DNA from: Saccharothrix sp. NRRL B-16348 | GTDB taxonomy: Bacteria; Actinomycetota; Actinomycetes; Mycobacteriales; Pseudonocardiaceae | Assembly: GCF_001280085.1 (NCBI RefSeq) | Contig: NZ_LGED01000200.1 | Span: 1 to 64,000 of the forward strand | Length of the DNA stretch: 64,000 nt | Reading direction: 5' to 3' | Shown: one piece after another, positions 43,901 to 50,845 of the stretch | Layout: the number at the start of each line of letters is the position of its first letter | Numbering within the stretch: the stretch's first letter is position 1 | The notes under the pieces: generated by a model | Database searches by the model: none | What the model was told of the DNA's origin: nothing | Seen by the model: the letters and a program-made list of their open reading frames with translations, nothing else | Position numbers and translations under genes: made by a program

Positions 43901-44164
43901 CGCGTCGCGCGGCACGACGTGCAGGTGCCCGTCACGCCGGTAGCTGTGGAACACCGTGCGTTCTCGTCCCGGCGCGGCGACCAGGGCGCTGACCTCGTCA
44001 CCGAGGAGCACGACCTTGTCGCCGGTGATCAGGGTGACCTCGTGGTGCTCGCCGGTCGTGGGCGGGACGTCCTCCGCGCCCGACACCCCCGGACTGCTCG
44101 CCGTGAGGCCCGCCGCGACGAGCACGGCCCCCCACGTCATGCCACGGATGCGTTTGCTCTTCAA
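40940..44164 (-). CDS. secreted S8 subtilase, paralog 4
   Basis: 1074 residues, the most divergent of the four. Signal peptide about 1-30 (MTWGAVLVAAGLTASSPGVSGA), catalytic D210 (VAVLDTGVDQEHPDL), H242 (VGHGTHVA), N333 (AAGNNS) and S412 (GTSMATPHVAG), the KVCVLSGC pair, and a beta-rich C-terminal region ending GNALEHTVIRAYKIA. TTG 44164 is nine bases after GGGAGG, as in its paralogs; an ATG at 44140 is in frame but would cut the positively charged n-region. Confidence 0.92.
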   Translation of the reverse strand: MKSKRIRGMTWGAVLVAAGLTASSPGVSGAEDVPPTTGEHHEVTLITGDKVVLLGDEVSALVAAPGRERTVFHSYRRDGHLHVVPRDAAKAVSQGKLDPRLFDVTGLIESGYDDGSRDTLPLIVTGEQAPATAGLRVGHQLPAVGSYAAQVVKSEATDTWHTLVSRASVRKVWLDGLRQPSLDRSTAQIGAPTAWQAGHTGKGVKVAVLDTGVDQEHPDLAGHEVVEKNFTDDPDNTDGVGHGTHVAATIASSGAKYKGVAPDADLLDGKVCVLSGCQESAIVAGMQWAAEQGADIVNISIGGGDTAELDPLEEAVNTLSAQTGVLFVIAAGNNSRPETISSPGSADAALTVGAVDRQDGIAPFSSRGPRVGDGAVKPDITAPGVDIVAAKSSSGTVGTPVGDGHVAMSGTSMATPHVAGAAALLAQQHPDWTGAQLKAALVASAKNNPALTAFDQGAGRVDLAKAITTSVTAEPASLAMGLQKWPHTDDTPITKTVTYRNGGTAPITLSLATEVKGPDGGTAPAGLIGVSPAKVTVPAGGEATASVTADTRLGTQDGLYVGAVVATGGPTPLRTALSVNREVESYDVTFDFLDGSGAPAADYYTSIIGLSNGTFAFPYDADGSFTLRLPKGDYFTNSDVQTDDTRLALLPRPGLNVTADTTVTLDARTAKPLKITAPDAGAEEALGDVTMVRTRGDRQASVSTAFLGGFGPNVSIAHVGPELAAGDMTALLGAQFRGTPDGDKPVTYRFAWTQQGKMPVGFVRDVAATELAEVRTKFGPGPAGRQFGHGGNPITAGGVGGWSWLPYVGSPGEAVNRVTTDLAWSWGFLQFGAEGVVEATLTSPERTYQRGGTHDERFNDPVFSPALPESRSPYLARSGNEISFAVPLFTDRAGNGGNAAVSSARTTLLRDGTKVGETSYAANGLFEVPAGAAAYRVETDAVRAAGTSEFATKVSAAWTFRSDTATSDRYVPLPLSVVRFTPELDASGAAPKGQALRVPLTVQQQDGAVNGRVDRVDVEVSFDDGATWTAAPVSGNVATIANPNAAGYGSVRVKATDSDGNALEHTVIRAYKIA

Positions 44165-44285
44165 CTTGTCTCGAACCTCCCGGTGAGTGCCGCGCCTGGC
44201 GGGCGCGCGGCCGGAAGGGCTGGCTACCCGCGGTGGCGGCGGATGGACCGGGAGCGACGTCGCCCTTGACGTCACCGACGCTAGA
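44165..44285 (-). promoter_or_regulatory. subtilase leader 4
   Basis: Most divergent leader, but the order of elements is kept: TAGCGTCG (44283-44276), hairpin GACGTC-AAGGGC-GACGTC, CCGCCGCCACCGCGGG, CCTTCCGGCCGCGCG with a downstream CGCGC hairpin, and CCGGGAGG before the TTG. Confidence 0.55.
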
Positions 44286-44312
44286 GGCTCCGGGGAGGCT
44301 CGACAGCCGCTG

Positions 44313-44337
44313 ATTGGTCGGTACGTTCTTGACCAAT
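44313..44337. terminator. inverted repeat after lipoprotein gene
   Basis: ATTGGTC (44313-44319) and GACCAAT (44331-44337) lie 21 bp beyond the stop of the MNIO operon and upstream of subtilase leader 4. It may be the operon terminator or an upstream regulatory site; a second small repeat AACGGT-N5-ACCGTT (44349-44365) overlaps the stop codon. Confidence 0.45.
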
Positions 44338-44357
44338 TCAGCCGAGTAAACGGTTAC

Positions 44358-44849
44358 CTACCGTTCAGTAATAGAGCCGTCGGCACCAACTGAGATACCT
44401 GCCTGTGGACCACCGGCTGGGCAGTCCGGACCGTTGGGGTAGACCATTTCGGGGGTCAGCCCGATATGCCGGTCCACCAGGGAAGAACCGGATTGGTCCA
44501 GCAGCGTCAAGCGCGCCGTGACCGGTTTCGCGGGCAGCTCCGGAAGATCGGCGAACCCGTGCTTGCCTCCCGTCGGCTCAGAGCGCGCGCTGCACGAGTC
44601 GTCCGGGGAAGTGCCGGTGCAGGTCGTCTCCACGACCCGGCTCGACGGGTACAGCTCCAGCGCGGGGGTTGCACAGATCTCGTCCCAGCAAACCTCGATC
44701 GCGCCGGACACCACGTCGGGGTGTTCGACGTCCACGGAAACGCCGGTGCGCGTGCCGATCGCCGTGCAGCCCACGCCGCCGCCGACGTTGGTCGCGCCGC
44801 ACGCGGTGGCCAGCAACAACACGCCCAACGGCCAGATCCGTCTCCACAT
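44358..44849 (-). CDS. lipoprotein, last gene of MNIO operon
   Basis: 163 residues: signal peptide with lipobox LATAC (Cys17), then an extracytoplasmic domain with five further cysteines (VGCTAIG, EVCWDEICATPA, TTCTGTS, DSCSAR and DCPAGG give more pairs) and a beta-rich pattern. Family not recognised. It lies 26 bp after the partner gene on the same strand, so probably belongs to the operon; whether its cysteines matter for the MNIO enzyme is unknown. Confidence 0.8.
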   Translation of the reverse strand: MWRRIWPLGVLLLATACGATNVGGGVGCTAIGTRTGVSVDVEHPDVVSGAIEVCWDEICATPALELYPSSRVVETTCTGTSPDDSCSARSEPTGGKHGFADLPELPAKPVTARLTLLDQSGSSLVDRHIGLTPEMVYPNGPDCPAGGPQAGISVGADGSITER

Positions 44850-44875
44850 GCCCCAGGGACGGAACGGGCGGGCGA

Positions 44876-45220
44876 TCAGGTTGCCCGCCGCCACCACCGT
44901 CTTCTCCTCGGCGGCGCGAGCTCGCCCCGGGCGACGGCCCAGTCGGCGAAGCGGTTGGCGTCGTCGCGGAACCGCGTGCCGACCTCTTTGGGGTGGGCCG
45001 CGGCGTAGGCGTCGAACAGGGGGCGGAACCGTTCGCCCAGCTCGGCGGCGACGTCGGGCCGGATCATCTCCACGATCCCGCGGCGCTTGGCGAGCAGCGC
45101 CCGCCGCTCGACGCGCACCCGTTCGGCGTCGAACCCCGCGGGCACGTCGCCGCCGGCCAGCAGCGCCCGCAGCAACTCGGCCTGTGCCGCGGCCAACCGG
45201 TCGCGCTGGGGCTGGGTCAC
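44876..45220 (-). CDS. small probable MNIO partner protein
   Basis: 114 residues, helical and basic, ending [10 protein letters not shown]. The stretch from [15 protein letters not shown] to [12 protein letters not shown] resembles the N-terminal part of DUF2063-type partner proteins that accompany DUF692/MNIO enzymes and help bind their substrates; this similarity is by eye and not certain. Its ATG overlaps the MNIO stop by 4 bp, indicating coupled translation and probably a stoichiometric complex. Confidence 0.7.
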   Translation of the reverse strand: MTQPQRDRLAAAQAELLRALLAGGDVPAGFDAERVRVERRALLAKRRGIVEMIRPDVAAELGERFRPLFDAYAAAHPKEVGTRFRDDANRFADWAVARGELAPPRRRRWWRRAT

Positions 45221-46014
45221 CCCAGCACCGCCCGGATCGCGGCCAGTTCGCCGGCCAGCTCGGCGTCGGCCGGGTAGTCGTCGTCGCGTTCGAGCAGGAC
45301 GCCGGGCGGGTCGACGCGGGCACGCAGCTGGGCGAGGACGTCCAGCACCTCGGGGAGCACGGCGTGGGCGTGCGTGTCGTGGTAGACGCCTTGGTGCTCC
45401 TCGCCGCCCGCGACGTGCACGTAGGCGAGGCGTTCCAGCGGGATCTCGTCCAGGAAGCGGGCGACGTCGGTGCCGAGGTTGCGGGCGTTGGCGTAGAGGT
45501 TGGCGACGTCGACCAGCAGGTGGCAGTCGGTGCGGTCGACCAGTTCGGCCAGGAACTGGCCTTCGGTCAGCTCGCCGTCCGGCCAGTCGAGGAGCGCGGC
45601 GACGTTCTCCAGGGCCAGGGGCACGGGCAGGTCCTGCTGGGCGGCCTTGACGTTGGCGACGAGGACGTCGAGCGCGTCGCGGGTGCGGGGGAGCGGCATG
45701 AGGTGGCCGGAGTCCAGGCCGCCCGCGCGCACGAAGCAGACGTGATCGCTGACCAGCGGCGCGTCGAGCGCCTCGGCCAGCGCGCCCAGGTGCGCCACCC
45801 GTTGGGCGTCAACGGGTTCCGCGCCGCCGAGCGAGAGCGAGACCGCGTGCGGCAGCACGGGAACGCCCCGTTCGCGGAGCAGGAGCACGGACTCGGGCAG
45901 GTGCCCGACGTGCAGGTTCTCCGCGACGACCTCCACGAAGTCGACGCCCGGCAGGCGTTCGACGGTGAGGTCGATCTCCGGCCGCCATCCGATGCCGACA
46001 CCCAGCTTCTCCAC
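45217..46014 (-). CDS. DUF692/MNIO family oxidative enzyme
   Basis: 265 residues of the multinuclear non-haem iron oxidative (MNIO, DUF692) family, TIM-barrel enzymes such as MbnB and TglH that modify cysteines (or other residues) of peptides and proteins. Probable metal-binding segments are [61 protein letters not shown] and [12 protein letters not shown] 46014 has GGCGGGTGG upstream. It sits between three TIGR04222-like genes with Cys-rich tails and a small partner gene, so those tails are candidate substrates. Confidence 0.9.
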   Translation of the reverse strand: MEKLGVGIGWRPEIDLTVERLPGVDFVEVVAENLHVGHLPESVLLLRERGVPVLPHAVSLSLGGAEPVDAQRVAHLGALAEALDAPLVSDHVCFVRAGGLDSGHLMPLPRTRDALDVLVANVKAAQQDLPVPLALENVAALLDWPDGELTEGQFLAELVDRTDCHLLVDVANLYANARNLGTDVARFLDEIPLERLAYVHVAGGEEHQGVYHDTHAHAVLPEVLDVLAQLRARVDPPGVLLERDDDYPADAELAGELAAIRAVLG

Positions 46015-46070
46015 GGGCCACCCGCCTTTCCGCCGCTACCGCGCCGCTCTCCCGCCTTCGTGCCGGCCGG

Positions 46071-46898
46071 TCACTCGCCGCCGCCACCACCGCCACAGCC
46101 GCCGCCACCACCGCACGACGAGCCGCCGCTGTCTGAACCGCCGTTGGCCGAGCTGCCACCGCCGCAACTGCTGCTGGAGCAACTGCCGCAGCCGCCACCG
46201 CACGACGCGCTGCCGTCGGACCTGCTCGCCCGCGTCCGCCGTTGCAGCCTCTCCCGCGCGGCGGGCGCGATGCCGAGCACGTCCGTCACCCGGGTGCCGC
46301 CGAACCGGCCCAGCAGCCCGAAGCAGGCGACCAGCGCGATCCGGTTCCGCGGCAGGGCGATCCCCTTCAACCGCACCACCTCGTCCCGCCCCCGCCTCGT
46401 CAGCGGGCGCGCCAGCCGACCGAGCACGGCCGAGCACACCGCCCACCCGATCACGGCGCCGAAGCCCACCTGGAGCGGCAGCGCCAGCGCGAACATCGCG
46501 ATCACGGCCGCCGCCGCCGCACCCAGCACCAGCAACCGCAGCCGCCGCACCGCCCGCCTGCGCTCCGGCGACGTGACCAGGCCGCGGTCGATCAGGTGCC
46601 GCCGCAGCCACTGCGCCTCGTCGCTCCCCGCCGTCGCGGTGACCAGCTCACCCAACGTCCGCGGCACCGAGCGCAGCACGTGCGCCTGCAACGGGCTCCA
46701 CCCGTGGCCCGGCCGGCCGACCGCGCTGACGTGGCCCTCGCGGGAGATCCGCAGCATCCCGGCCTCGACCAGCGACACCACCGCGACCTCGGCCGCCCGG
46801 CCCGGCCCGCCGACCAGGAAAGCCTGCTCCTCCGGCTTCGGCCACGGCTCAGGCGTCGAACCCGCCGAACCCGCCGAAGTCGGCGTCCACTGAGTCAC
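46071..46898 (-). CDS. TIGR04222-like membrane protein with six-Cys Gly/Ser tail (A)
   Basis: 275 residues. The N-terminal domain has the family's EEQAFLVGGPGRAAEVAV start and a helical domain (LRRHLIDRGLVTSPE), then hydrophobic helices (LLVLGAAAAAVIAMFALAL, VGFGAVIGWAVCSAVLG). The last about 45 residues are almost only Gly, Ser and Cys with six cysteines, ending CGGGGGGE. GTG 46898 overlaps the preceding gene by 50 bp; no later start keeps the domain intact and GGAAGGGGA precedes it. The tail is a candidate for modification by the adjacent MNIO enzyme, by analogy. Confidence 0.8.
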   Translation of the reverse strand: MTQWTPTSAGSAGSTPEPWPKPEEQAFLVGGPGRAAEVAVVSLVEAGMLRISREGHVSAVGRPGHGWSPLQAHVLRSVPRTLGELVTATAGSDEAQWLRRHLIDRGLVTSPERRRAVRRLRLLVLGAAAAAVIAMFALALPLQVGFGAVIGWAVCSAVLGRLARPLTRRGRDEVVRLKGIALPRNRIALVACFGLLGRFGGTRVTDVLGIAPAARERLQRRTRASRSDGSASCGGGCGSCSSSSCGGGSSANGGSDSGGSSCGGGGGCGGGGGGE

Positions 46899-47772
46899 CA
46901 CCGTCGTCCCCTTCCAGCCACTGCGCGGCCAACCACCCACCCGCGAACCACCCGCCGGCCACGAGCCACCCGTTGCGCCGTTGCCAGCGCCGCGGTTCGA
47001 CCACCACGGCACGCCTGCGCCGCGGGAGTGGTGCCTGTGACGTCTCGCCGGGCGCGATCGGTTCCGCCCGTTCGCCGTCGAACACCGCCGTCTCCGACCG
47101 TGCCGACCCCTTGCGCGGCACGGGCGGCTCGGCGGTGCGCGACGAGCGGACCAGGCCGTAGCGGGCGGTCACCTCGGCCGGGTCGACCGGGGCGAGGCCC
47201 GCCGTGGCCTCCTCGTACGCCCGCGCGCCCCTCCTGGTCAGGACGGGCGGCGGACCCAACAGCAGCAGGACACCGAGCACGCCGGTGACCGCCAGCGCGG
47301 TGACCGTCACCCACCCACCCGGACCTGCGAGAACAGCGACCACCGCGAGCGCCGCCACCGGCACGACCGCCAGCACCGCCCGCGCCAACCGCCGTCGCGG
47401 CGACACCAGCAGGCCACCCGCGACCAGGCGTTGCCCGATCTGCCGGGCGGGTCCGCTGGTGGCCGCGCCGACCACCAGCTCGTCCAGGTCACGCGGCTGC
47501 GCGAGCCGGGCGAGCACGACCGCCTGCAACGCGGTGGCCGGCTGCTCCTCGCCGGGCACCGCCGCGGCCACCGAACCGGACACCCGAGCCCGGTTCTCGG
47601 CCACCAGACCCGCCAACGCCACCTCGACCGCCCGCACCGGGCCGCCGCCGAGGTAACCGATCTCCTCGAACGACAGCGGCCGGTCGGGCACGGCGCCGGC
47701 GACCCGCTTCCAGCGCAGGCCCACCACCACCGCGGCGACGAGCGCCGGGCCGTACCACCACAGGAACGTCAT
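46849..47772 (-). CDS. TIGR04222-like membrane protein lacking Cys tail (B)
   Basis: 307 residues. An N-terminal membrane helix (MTFLWWYGPALVAAVVVGL), the family segment LSFEEIGYLGGGPVRAVEVALAGLV, a pair of helices (AVLAVVPVAALAVVAVLAG; VTVTALAVTGVLGVLLLLG), then a linker and a tryptophan-rich hydrophobic segment (GWLVAGGWFAGGWLAAQW). The C-terminus is acidic and Gly/Phe-rich (ADFGGFGGFDA) with no cysteine, unlike its two neighbours, so it may be a structural rather than a substrate member. Confidence 0.8.
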   Translation of the reverse strand: MTFLWWYGPALVAAVVVGLRWKRVAGAVPDRPLSFEEIGYLGGGPVRAVEVALAGLVAENRARVSGSVAAAVPGEEQPATALQAVVLARLAQPRDLDELVVGAATSGPARQIGQRLVAGGLLVSPRRRLARAVLAVVPVAALAVVAVLAGPGGWVTVTALAVTGVLGVLLLLGPPPVLTRRGARAYEEATAGLAPVDPAEVTARYGLVRSSRTAEPPVPRKGSARSETAVFDGERAEPIAPGETSQAPLPRRRRAVVVEPRRWQRRNGWLVAGGWFAGGWLAAQWLEGDDGGDSVDADFGGFGGFDA

Positions 47773-47835
47773 GGCCGCCACCCTAGGAGCCGTCGGGCCG
47801 AACCCGGCCGTGGTCACGGAAGCGTAAGAACCCCG

Positions 47836-48747
47836 TCAGCCACCGCCGCCACCACCACCGCAACCGCCGCCCCCGCCACCACAGCTGCTGCCACTGCTGC
47901 CGGAGCAACTGCTCCCGCTACCGCAGCCGCTGCCGCTCGTCGTGGACGTGCCGGCCACGAAAGCACCGCCCGACGCCATCCTGGGACGTGACCACGGACG
48001 TGCCGCGGCGCGCAGCGTGATGTTCGGGTGGCTGTTGAAACCGTTGAGAGCGACCGACTCGGCGGCGTTCGCCGAGCCGGTCCCTCCCCACCCCCCGGTG
48101 ATCCCGCCTGCGCGAGCCTTCGCCACCGCGGCACGACCCTTCGCGGTGCGCGTCAACGGAGCCGCCTTCAGCAGCCCCCAGATCAGCAAGCCCGTCAGCA
48201 CGAGCTGCAACGTCAGGATCCACACGGGCGCGTTGATCACCTGCCCGTTCACCCAGCGCGCGACACCGACGACGAACAGCAGCGCCATCGGCGTGACACC
48301 CGCCCGCAGCCGCCGCTTCACCACGTCCGGCGCGTCCAGGTAGCCCAGCTCGACCAGCCGGCGGCCGACCGCGCGCGGCGCGTCCTTCTCCGAGACCGAC
48401 GTGATGAGCAGCGACAACGTCCGGTAGCGGTAACGCGTCGCGTCGGCCAGCACGGCCTGGTCGACCGGGTGGTCCGCGACGGGGGAGCCGACGACGCGCA
48501 CGGCCCCGTTGCGCGCGGGGATCAGGGCGCCCGAGTCGATGAGGGACGCGACGGACGTCTCGACCACCCGTCGTGGTCCGCCGGTCAGGTAAGCGATGTC
48601 CAGCAACCCGAGCGCACCCGCGGGGGCGTCACCCCGCGACCCCCACGGGCGCACTCGGACGAAGATCGCGAAAGCCAGCGACACGGCCAGCGCGATCCAG
48701 TACAGCTCAAGGAATTCCGGGCCTGAAAGCCCCCACGGTCGCTCCAC
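47836..48747 (-). CDS. TIGR04222-like membrane protein with four-Cys Gly/Ser tail (C)
   Basis: 303 residues: N-terminal helix (FLELYWIALAVSLAFAIFV), the family segment LGLLDIAYLTGGPRRVVETSVASLI, two central helices (MALLFVVGVARWV; ILTLQLVLTGLLIWGLL), a linker, and a terminal tail of Ser/Gly with four cysteines ending in a Gly run. GTG 48747 follows GGGGGTGG. First large gene of the operon; 63 bp separate it from B. Confidence 0.8.
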   Translation of the reverse strand: MERPWGLSGPEFLELYWIALAVSLAFAIFVRVRPWGSRGDAPAGALGLLDIAYLTGGPRRVVETSVASLIDSGALIPARNGAVRVVGSPVADHPVDQAVLADATRYRYRTLSLLITSVSEKDAPRAVGRRLVELGYLDAPDVVKRRLRAGVTPMALLFVVGVARWVNGQVINAPVWILTLQLVLTGLLIWGLLKAAPLTRTAKGRAAVAKARAGGITGGWGGTGSANAAESVALNGFNSHPNITLRAAARPWSRPRMASGGAFVAGTSTTSGSGCGSGSSCSGSSGSSCGGGGGGCGGGGGGG

Positions 48748-48875
48748 GGTCCACCCCCTGTGGGCCTCGGTGGAACCAGGTCCACCAGCTAGGAGGCAAT
48801 CGTGTGCGCCAGGCCACACCCCAGCAAGAGGGCTTTAGCAAGCCTTAGGGTTCGGGTCGTTCGACGGTGGGTCCG

Positions 48876-48941
48876 TCAGGAGGACGACGCGCCGTCCACG
48901 CCGCCGGAGCCTTCGCCGTCAGTGCCCTTGAAGATGCGCAT
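48876..48941 (-). CDS. 21-residue peptide ORF with strong ribosome binding site
   Basis: A 22-codon frame starts at ATG 48941, four bases after AGGAGGAATC-type Shine-Dalgarno sequence (CCAGGAGGAATC), the best-looking site in this part of the window. The peptide begins MRIFKGTDGEG and ends GASSS; Gly, Ser and Asp dominate and there is no cysteine. It lies 43 bp after msrB and 128 bp before gene C on the same strand. It may be a leader peptide controlling the MNIO operon or a peptide product; I know no family for it. Confidence 0.6.
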   Translation of the reverse strand: MRIFKGTDGEGSGGVDGASSS

Positions 48942-48984
48942 GATTCCTCCTGGAGTGGATCAGTCATCATTCGGAGTAGCGCCC

Positions 48985-49422
48985 TCAGTCTGCTCGACCA
49001 CCGGTGGTTTCGACCAGACGCAAGCTCACCGAGTTGATGCAGTAGCGCTGATCCGTGGGCGTGTCGTAGCCCTCACCCTCGAAAACGTGCCCCAAGTGGC
49101 TGTGGCACGTGGCGCACAGCACCTCCGTTCGGACCATGCCGTGCGCGCGGTCCTCACGCAGGATCACCGAGTCACCCGCCAGTGGCGAGAAGAACGACGG
49201 CCAGCCGCAGTGCGAGTCGAACTTCGTGTCGCTGCGGAACAACTCGGCGCCGCACGCGCGGCACTCGTAGACACCCTCGGTCTTGGTGTCCGTGTACTCG
49301 CCGACCCAGGCGGGCTCGGTGCCGGCGTCGCGCAGCACCGCGTACTCCTTGGGGGTCAGGATCTCCCGCCACTCCAGCTCGGAGTGGACCACCTTCGGGG
49401 TGGCGCCGACGACAGGTTCCAT
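48985..49422 (-). CDS. msrB: peptide-methionine (R)-S-oxide reductase
   Basis: 145-residue MsrB. Zinc-binding pairs CRAC and CATC, substrate segments HCGWPSFFSP and RTEVLCATCHSHLGHVF, and the catalytic Cys in RYCINSVSLRL are present. It reduces methionine-R-sulfoxide in proteins using thioredoxin. It lies upstream of the MNIO/TIGR04222 operon on the same strand; a read-through link is possible but not shown. Confidence 0.95.
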   Translation of the reverse strand: MEPVVGATPKVVHSELEWREILTPKEYAVLRDAGTEPAWVGEYTDTKTEGVYECRACGAELFRSDTKFDSHCGWPSFFSPLAGDSVILREDRAHGMVRTEVLCATCHSHLGHVFEGEGYDTPTDQRYCINSVSLRLVETTGGRAD

Positions 49423-49468
49423 GCCTCCACGGTAGTCGCACCCGCGGCGGTCGGAACGGGGGCGGAGG

Positions 49469-49783
49469 TCAGTAGAAGAACACCCAGACGAAGGTGCCCA
49501 GGTAGTACCAGACGCTGATCAGCACACCCAGCAGGATGAGGCCGACCACGACGACGGCGGTGAGCCGGCGCAGGCCGCCCGTCCGGTTCGCGGAGTCCGC
49601 GAACTGCGCGACCCCCGCGACCGTGCCCTCGATGGTGAAGCTCGGTGGTTGCTGCTTCATCCGGCCGAGGTGCTCGGCGAACGCCCTGGTCTCTGGGTCG
49701 TCGGGGTCGAGGCCGATCAGCTCGTCGTCGATGCTGCCCTGAGGGCGATCGTCCGGTGCGTCGGCGGCTCTGGCGCTGGCCAT
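49469..49783 (-). CDS. small membrane-anchored protein
   Basis: 104 residues: acidic soluble N-terminal part (SIDDELIGLDPDDPETRAF) and one C-terminal membrane helix (LTAVVVVGLILLGVLISVWYYL) with a very short, aromatic tail. Family not recognised. 46 bp upstream of msrB on the same strand. Confidence 0.7.
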   Translation of the reverse strand: MASARAADAPDDRPQGSIDDELIGLDPDDPETRAFAEHLGRMKQQPPSFTIEGTVAGVAQFADSANRTGGLRRLTAVVVVGLILLGVLISVWYYLGTFVWVFFY

Positions 49784-49822
49784 GGAACCCAGCGTAGCCG
49801 GCGTTTCAAGCCGCTGGGAGGC

Positions 49823-50767
49823 TCAACGCGCCAGGGCGGGTGACGGCCGGACCGCGCCGACCGGCCGGCCGTGGCCGAGCACGGGGAACGTGGCCAATTC
49901 GTCCGGCGCGTCCACTCCCAGCTTGCGCAACGCGGCGACCAGGACCACCGCCCTGGCCCGGCTGGAGCCGTCCGCGATCTTGCACGCCACCGCTTCGCCG
50001 GTCGGCAGGCCGATCGCGTAGACGCCTTCCGCGCCGTCCTTGGCCACCGCGCCCGGGATCGCCCGCATCAGCGTCGTGACGTCGCGGTTCGTGCCGCCGA
50101 CCCACTCCGGGTGGGCGTTCATCGCCTGCGCGATCCGCCGCTCCGGACCGTCCTGCGCGCGGGCCAGCGCGCTGAACGCCCTGGCCAGGCCGGTGAGGCT
50201 GATGCCGAGCAAGGGCGCGCCGCAGCCGTCGACGCCCTCCGCGCCGACGCGCTCGCCCGCCAGTTCCTCCAGGGTGTCGCGGATGGCCCGCTGGAGGGCG
50301 TGGGCGGGGTCGAGGTAGTCGTGGGTCGACCAGCCGTTGACGACGCAGGTCGCCAGCATGGCGGCGTGCTTGCCCGAGCAGTTCATGTACTTCGGCGCCT
50401 TGGTCCGGCCCGCGGTCAGGTGGGACCTGAGGGCGTCCTCGCCGATCGGCAGGTCCGGGGTGCACTGGAGGTCGGCCTCGGTCAGGCCGTGCGCGCGGAG
50501 GATGCGGTGGACGCCGTCGATGTGGAAGTCCTCGCCGGAGTGGCTCGCGCAGGCCAGGGCCAGCAGCTCGTCCTTCAGGTCGAGGCCGTGGCGGAGCATG
50601 GCCAGCGCCTGGATCGGCTTGTTGGACGAGCGCGGGTAGGCCGTGTCGTGGGGGCGGCCGACGGACAGCGCTTCACGGCCCGTGCGGTCGAGGGCGATCA
50701 CGGAGCCGTGGTGGACGGACTCCAGGAACTCGCCACGCCAGACCTCGGCGACCAGTTCGTGCGCCAT
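49823..50767 (-). CDS. L-asparaginase, Rhizobium-type (asparaginase II family)
   Basis: 314 residues matching the thermolabile/Rhizobium etli asparaginase family (PF06089): VHHGSVIALDRTG, YPRSSNKPIQALAML with the Ser-Ser-x-Lys motif, CASHSGEDFH, KYMNCSGKHAAML and GVDGCGAPLLGISL. It hydrolyses asparagine to aspartate and ammonia. ATG 50767 is preceded by GGAGGGAC. Divergent from a GntR gene with a perfect palindrome between them. Confidence 0.9.
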   Translation of the reverse strand: MAHELVAEVWRGEFLESVHHGSVIALDRTGREALSVGRPHDTAYPRSSNKPIQALAMLRHGLDLKDELLALACASHSGEDFHIDGVHRILRAHGLTEADLQCTPDLPIGEDALRSHLTAGRTKAPKYMNCSGKHAAMLATCVVNGWSTHDYLDPAHALQRAIRDTLEELAGERVGAEGVDGCGAPLLGISLTGLARAFSALARAQDGPERRIAQAMNAHPEWVGGTNRDVTTLMRAIPGAVAKDGAEGVYAIGLPTGEAVACKIADGSSRARAVVLVAALRKLGVDAPDELATFPVLGHGRPVGAVRPSPALAR

Positions 50768-50795
50768 GCCGTCCCTCCAAACCCTGCGTGCTGCC

Positions 50796-50809
50796 AACTG
50801 TCGACAGTT
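50796..50809. promoter_or_regulatory. asparaginase/GntR operator
   Basis: AACTGTCGACAGTT is a perfect 14-bp palindrome in the 78-bp divergent gap, 28 bp before the asparaginase start and 36 bp before the GntR start. A GntR/FCD repressor typically binds such a site and controls both genes. Confidence 0.75.
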
Positions 50810-50845
50810 AACATGGCGGGTGACTTCTCGCGCTAGGAGACGTTC

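Noticed and set aside
40853..44269. 1138-codon plus-strand open frame opposite subtilase 4
   Set aside because: Same cause: complementary to a real gene, biased composition, no domain or start signal.
30671..44285. Known riboswitch (cobalamin, c-di-AMP or c-di-GMP type) in subtilase leaders
   Set aside because: None of the conserved boxes of those classes could be matched by eye; left as an unclassified leader.
48802..49518. Plus-strand frame with a good upstream AGGAGG opposite msrB
   Set aside because: It runs antisense through msrB and its translation has no domain features; the AGGAGG is probably chance.
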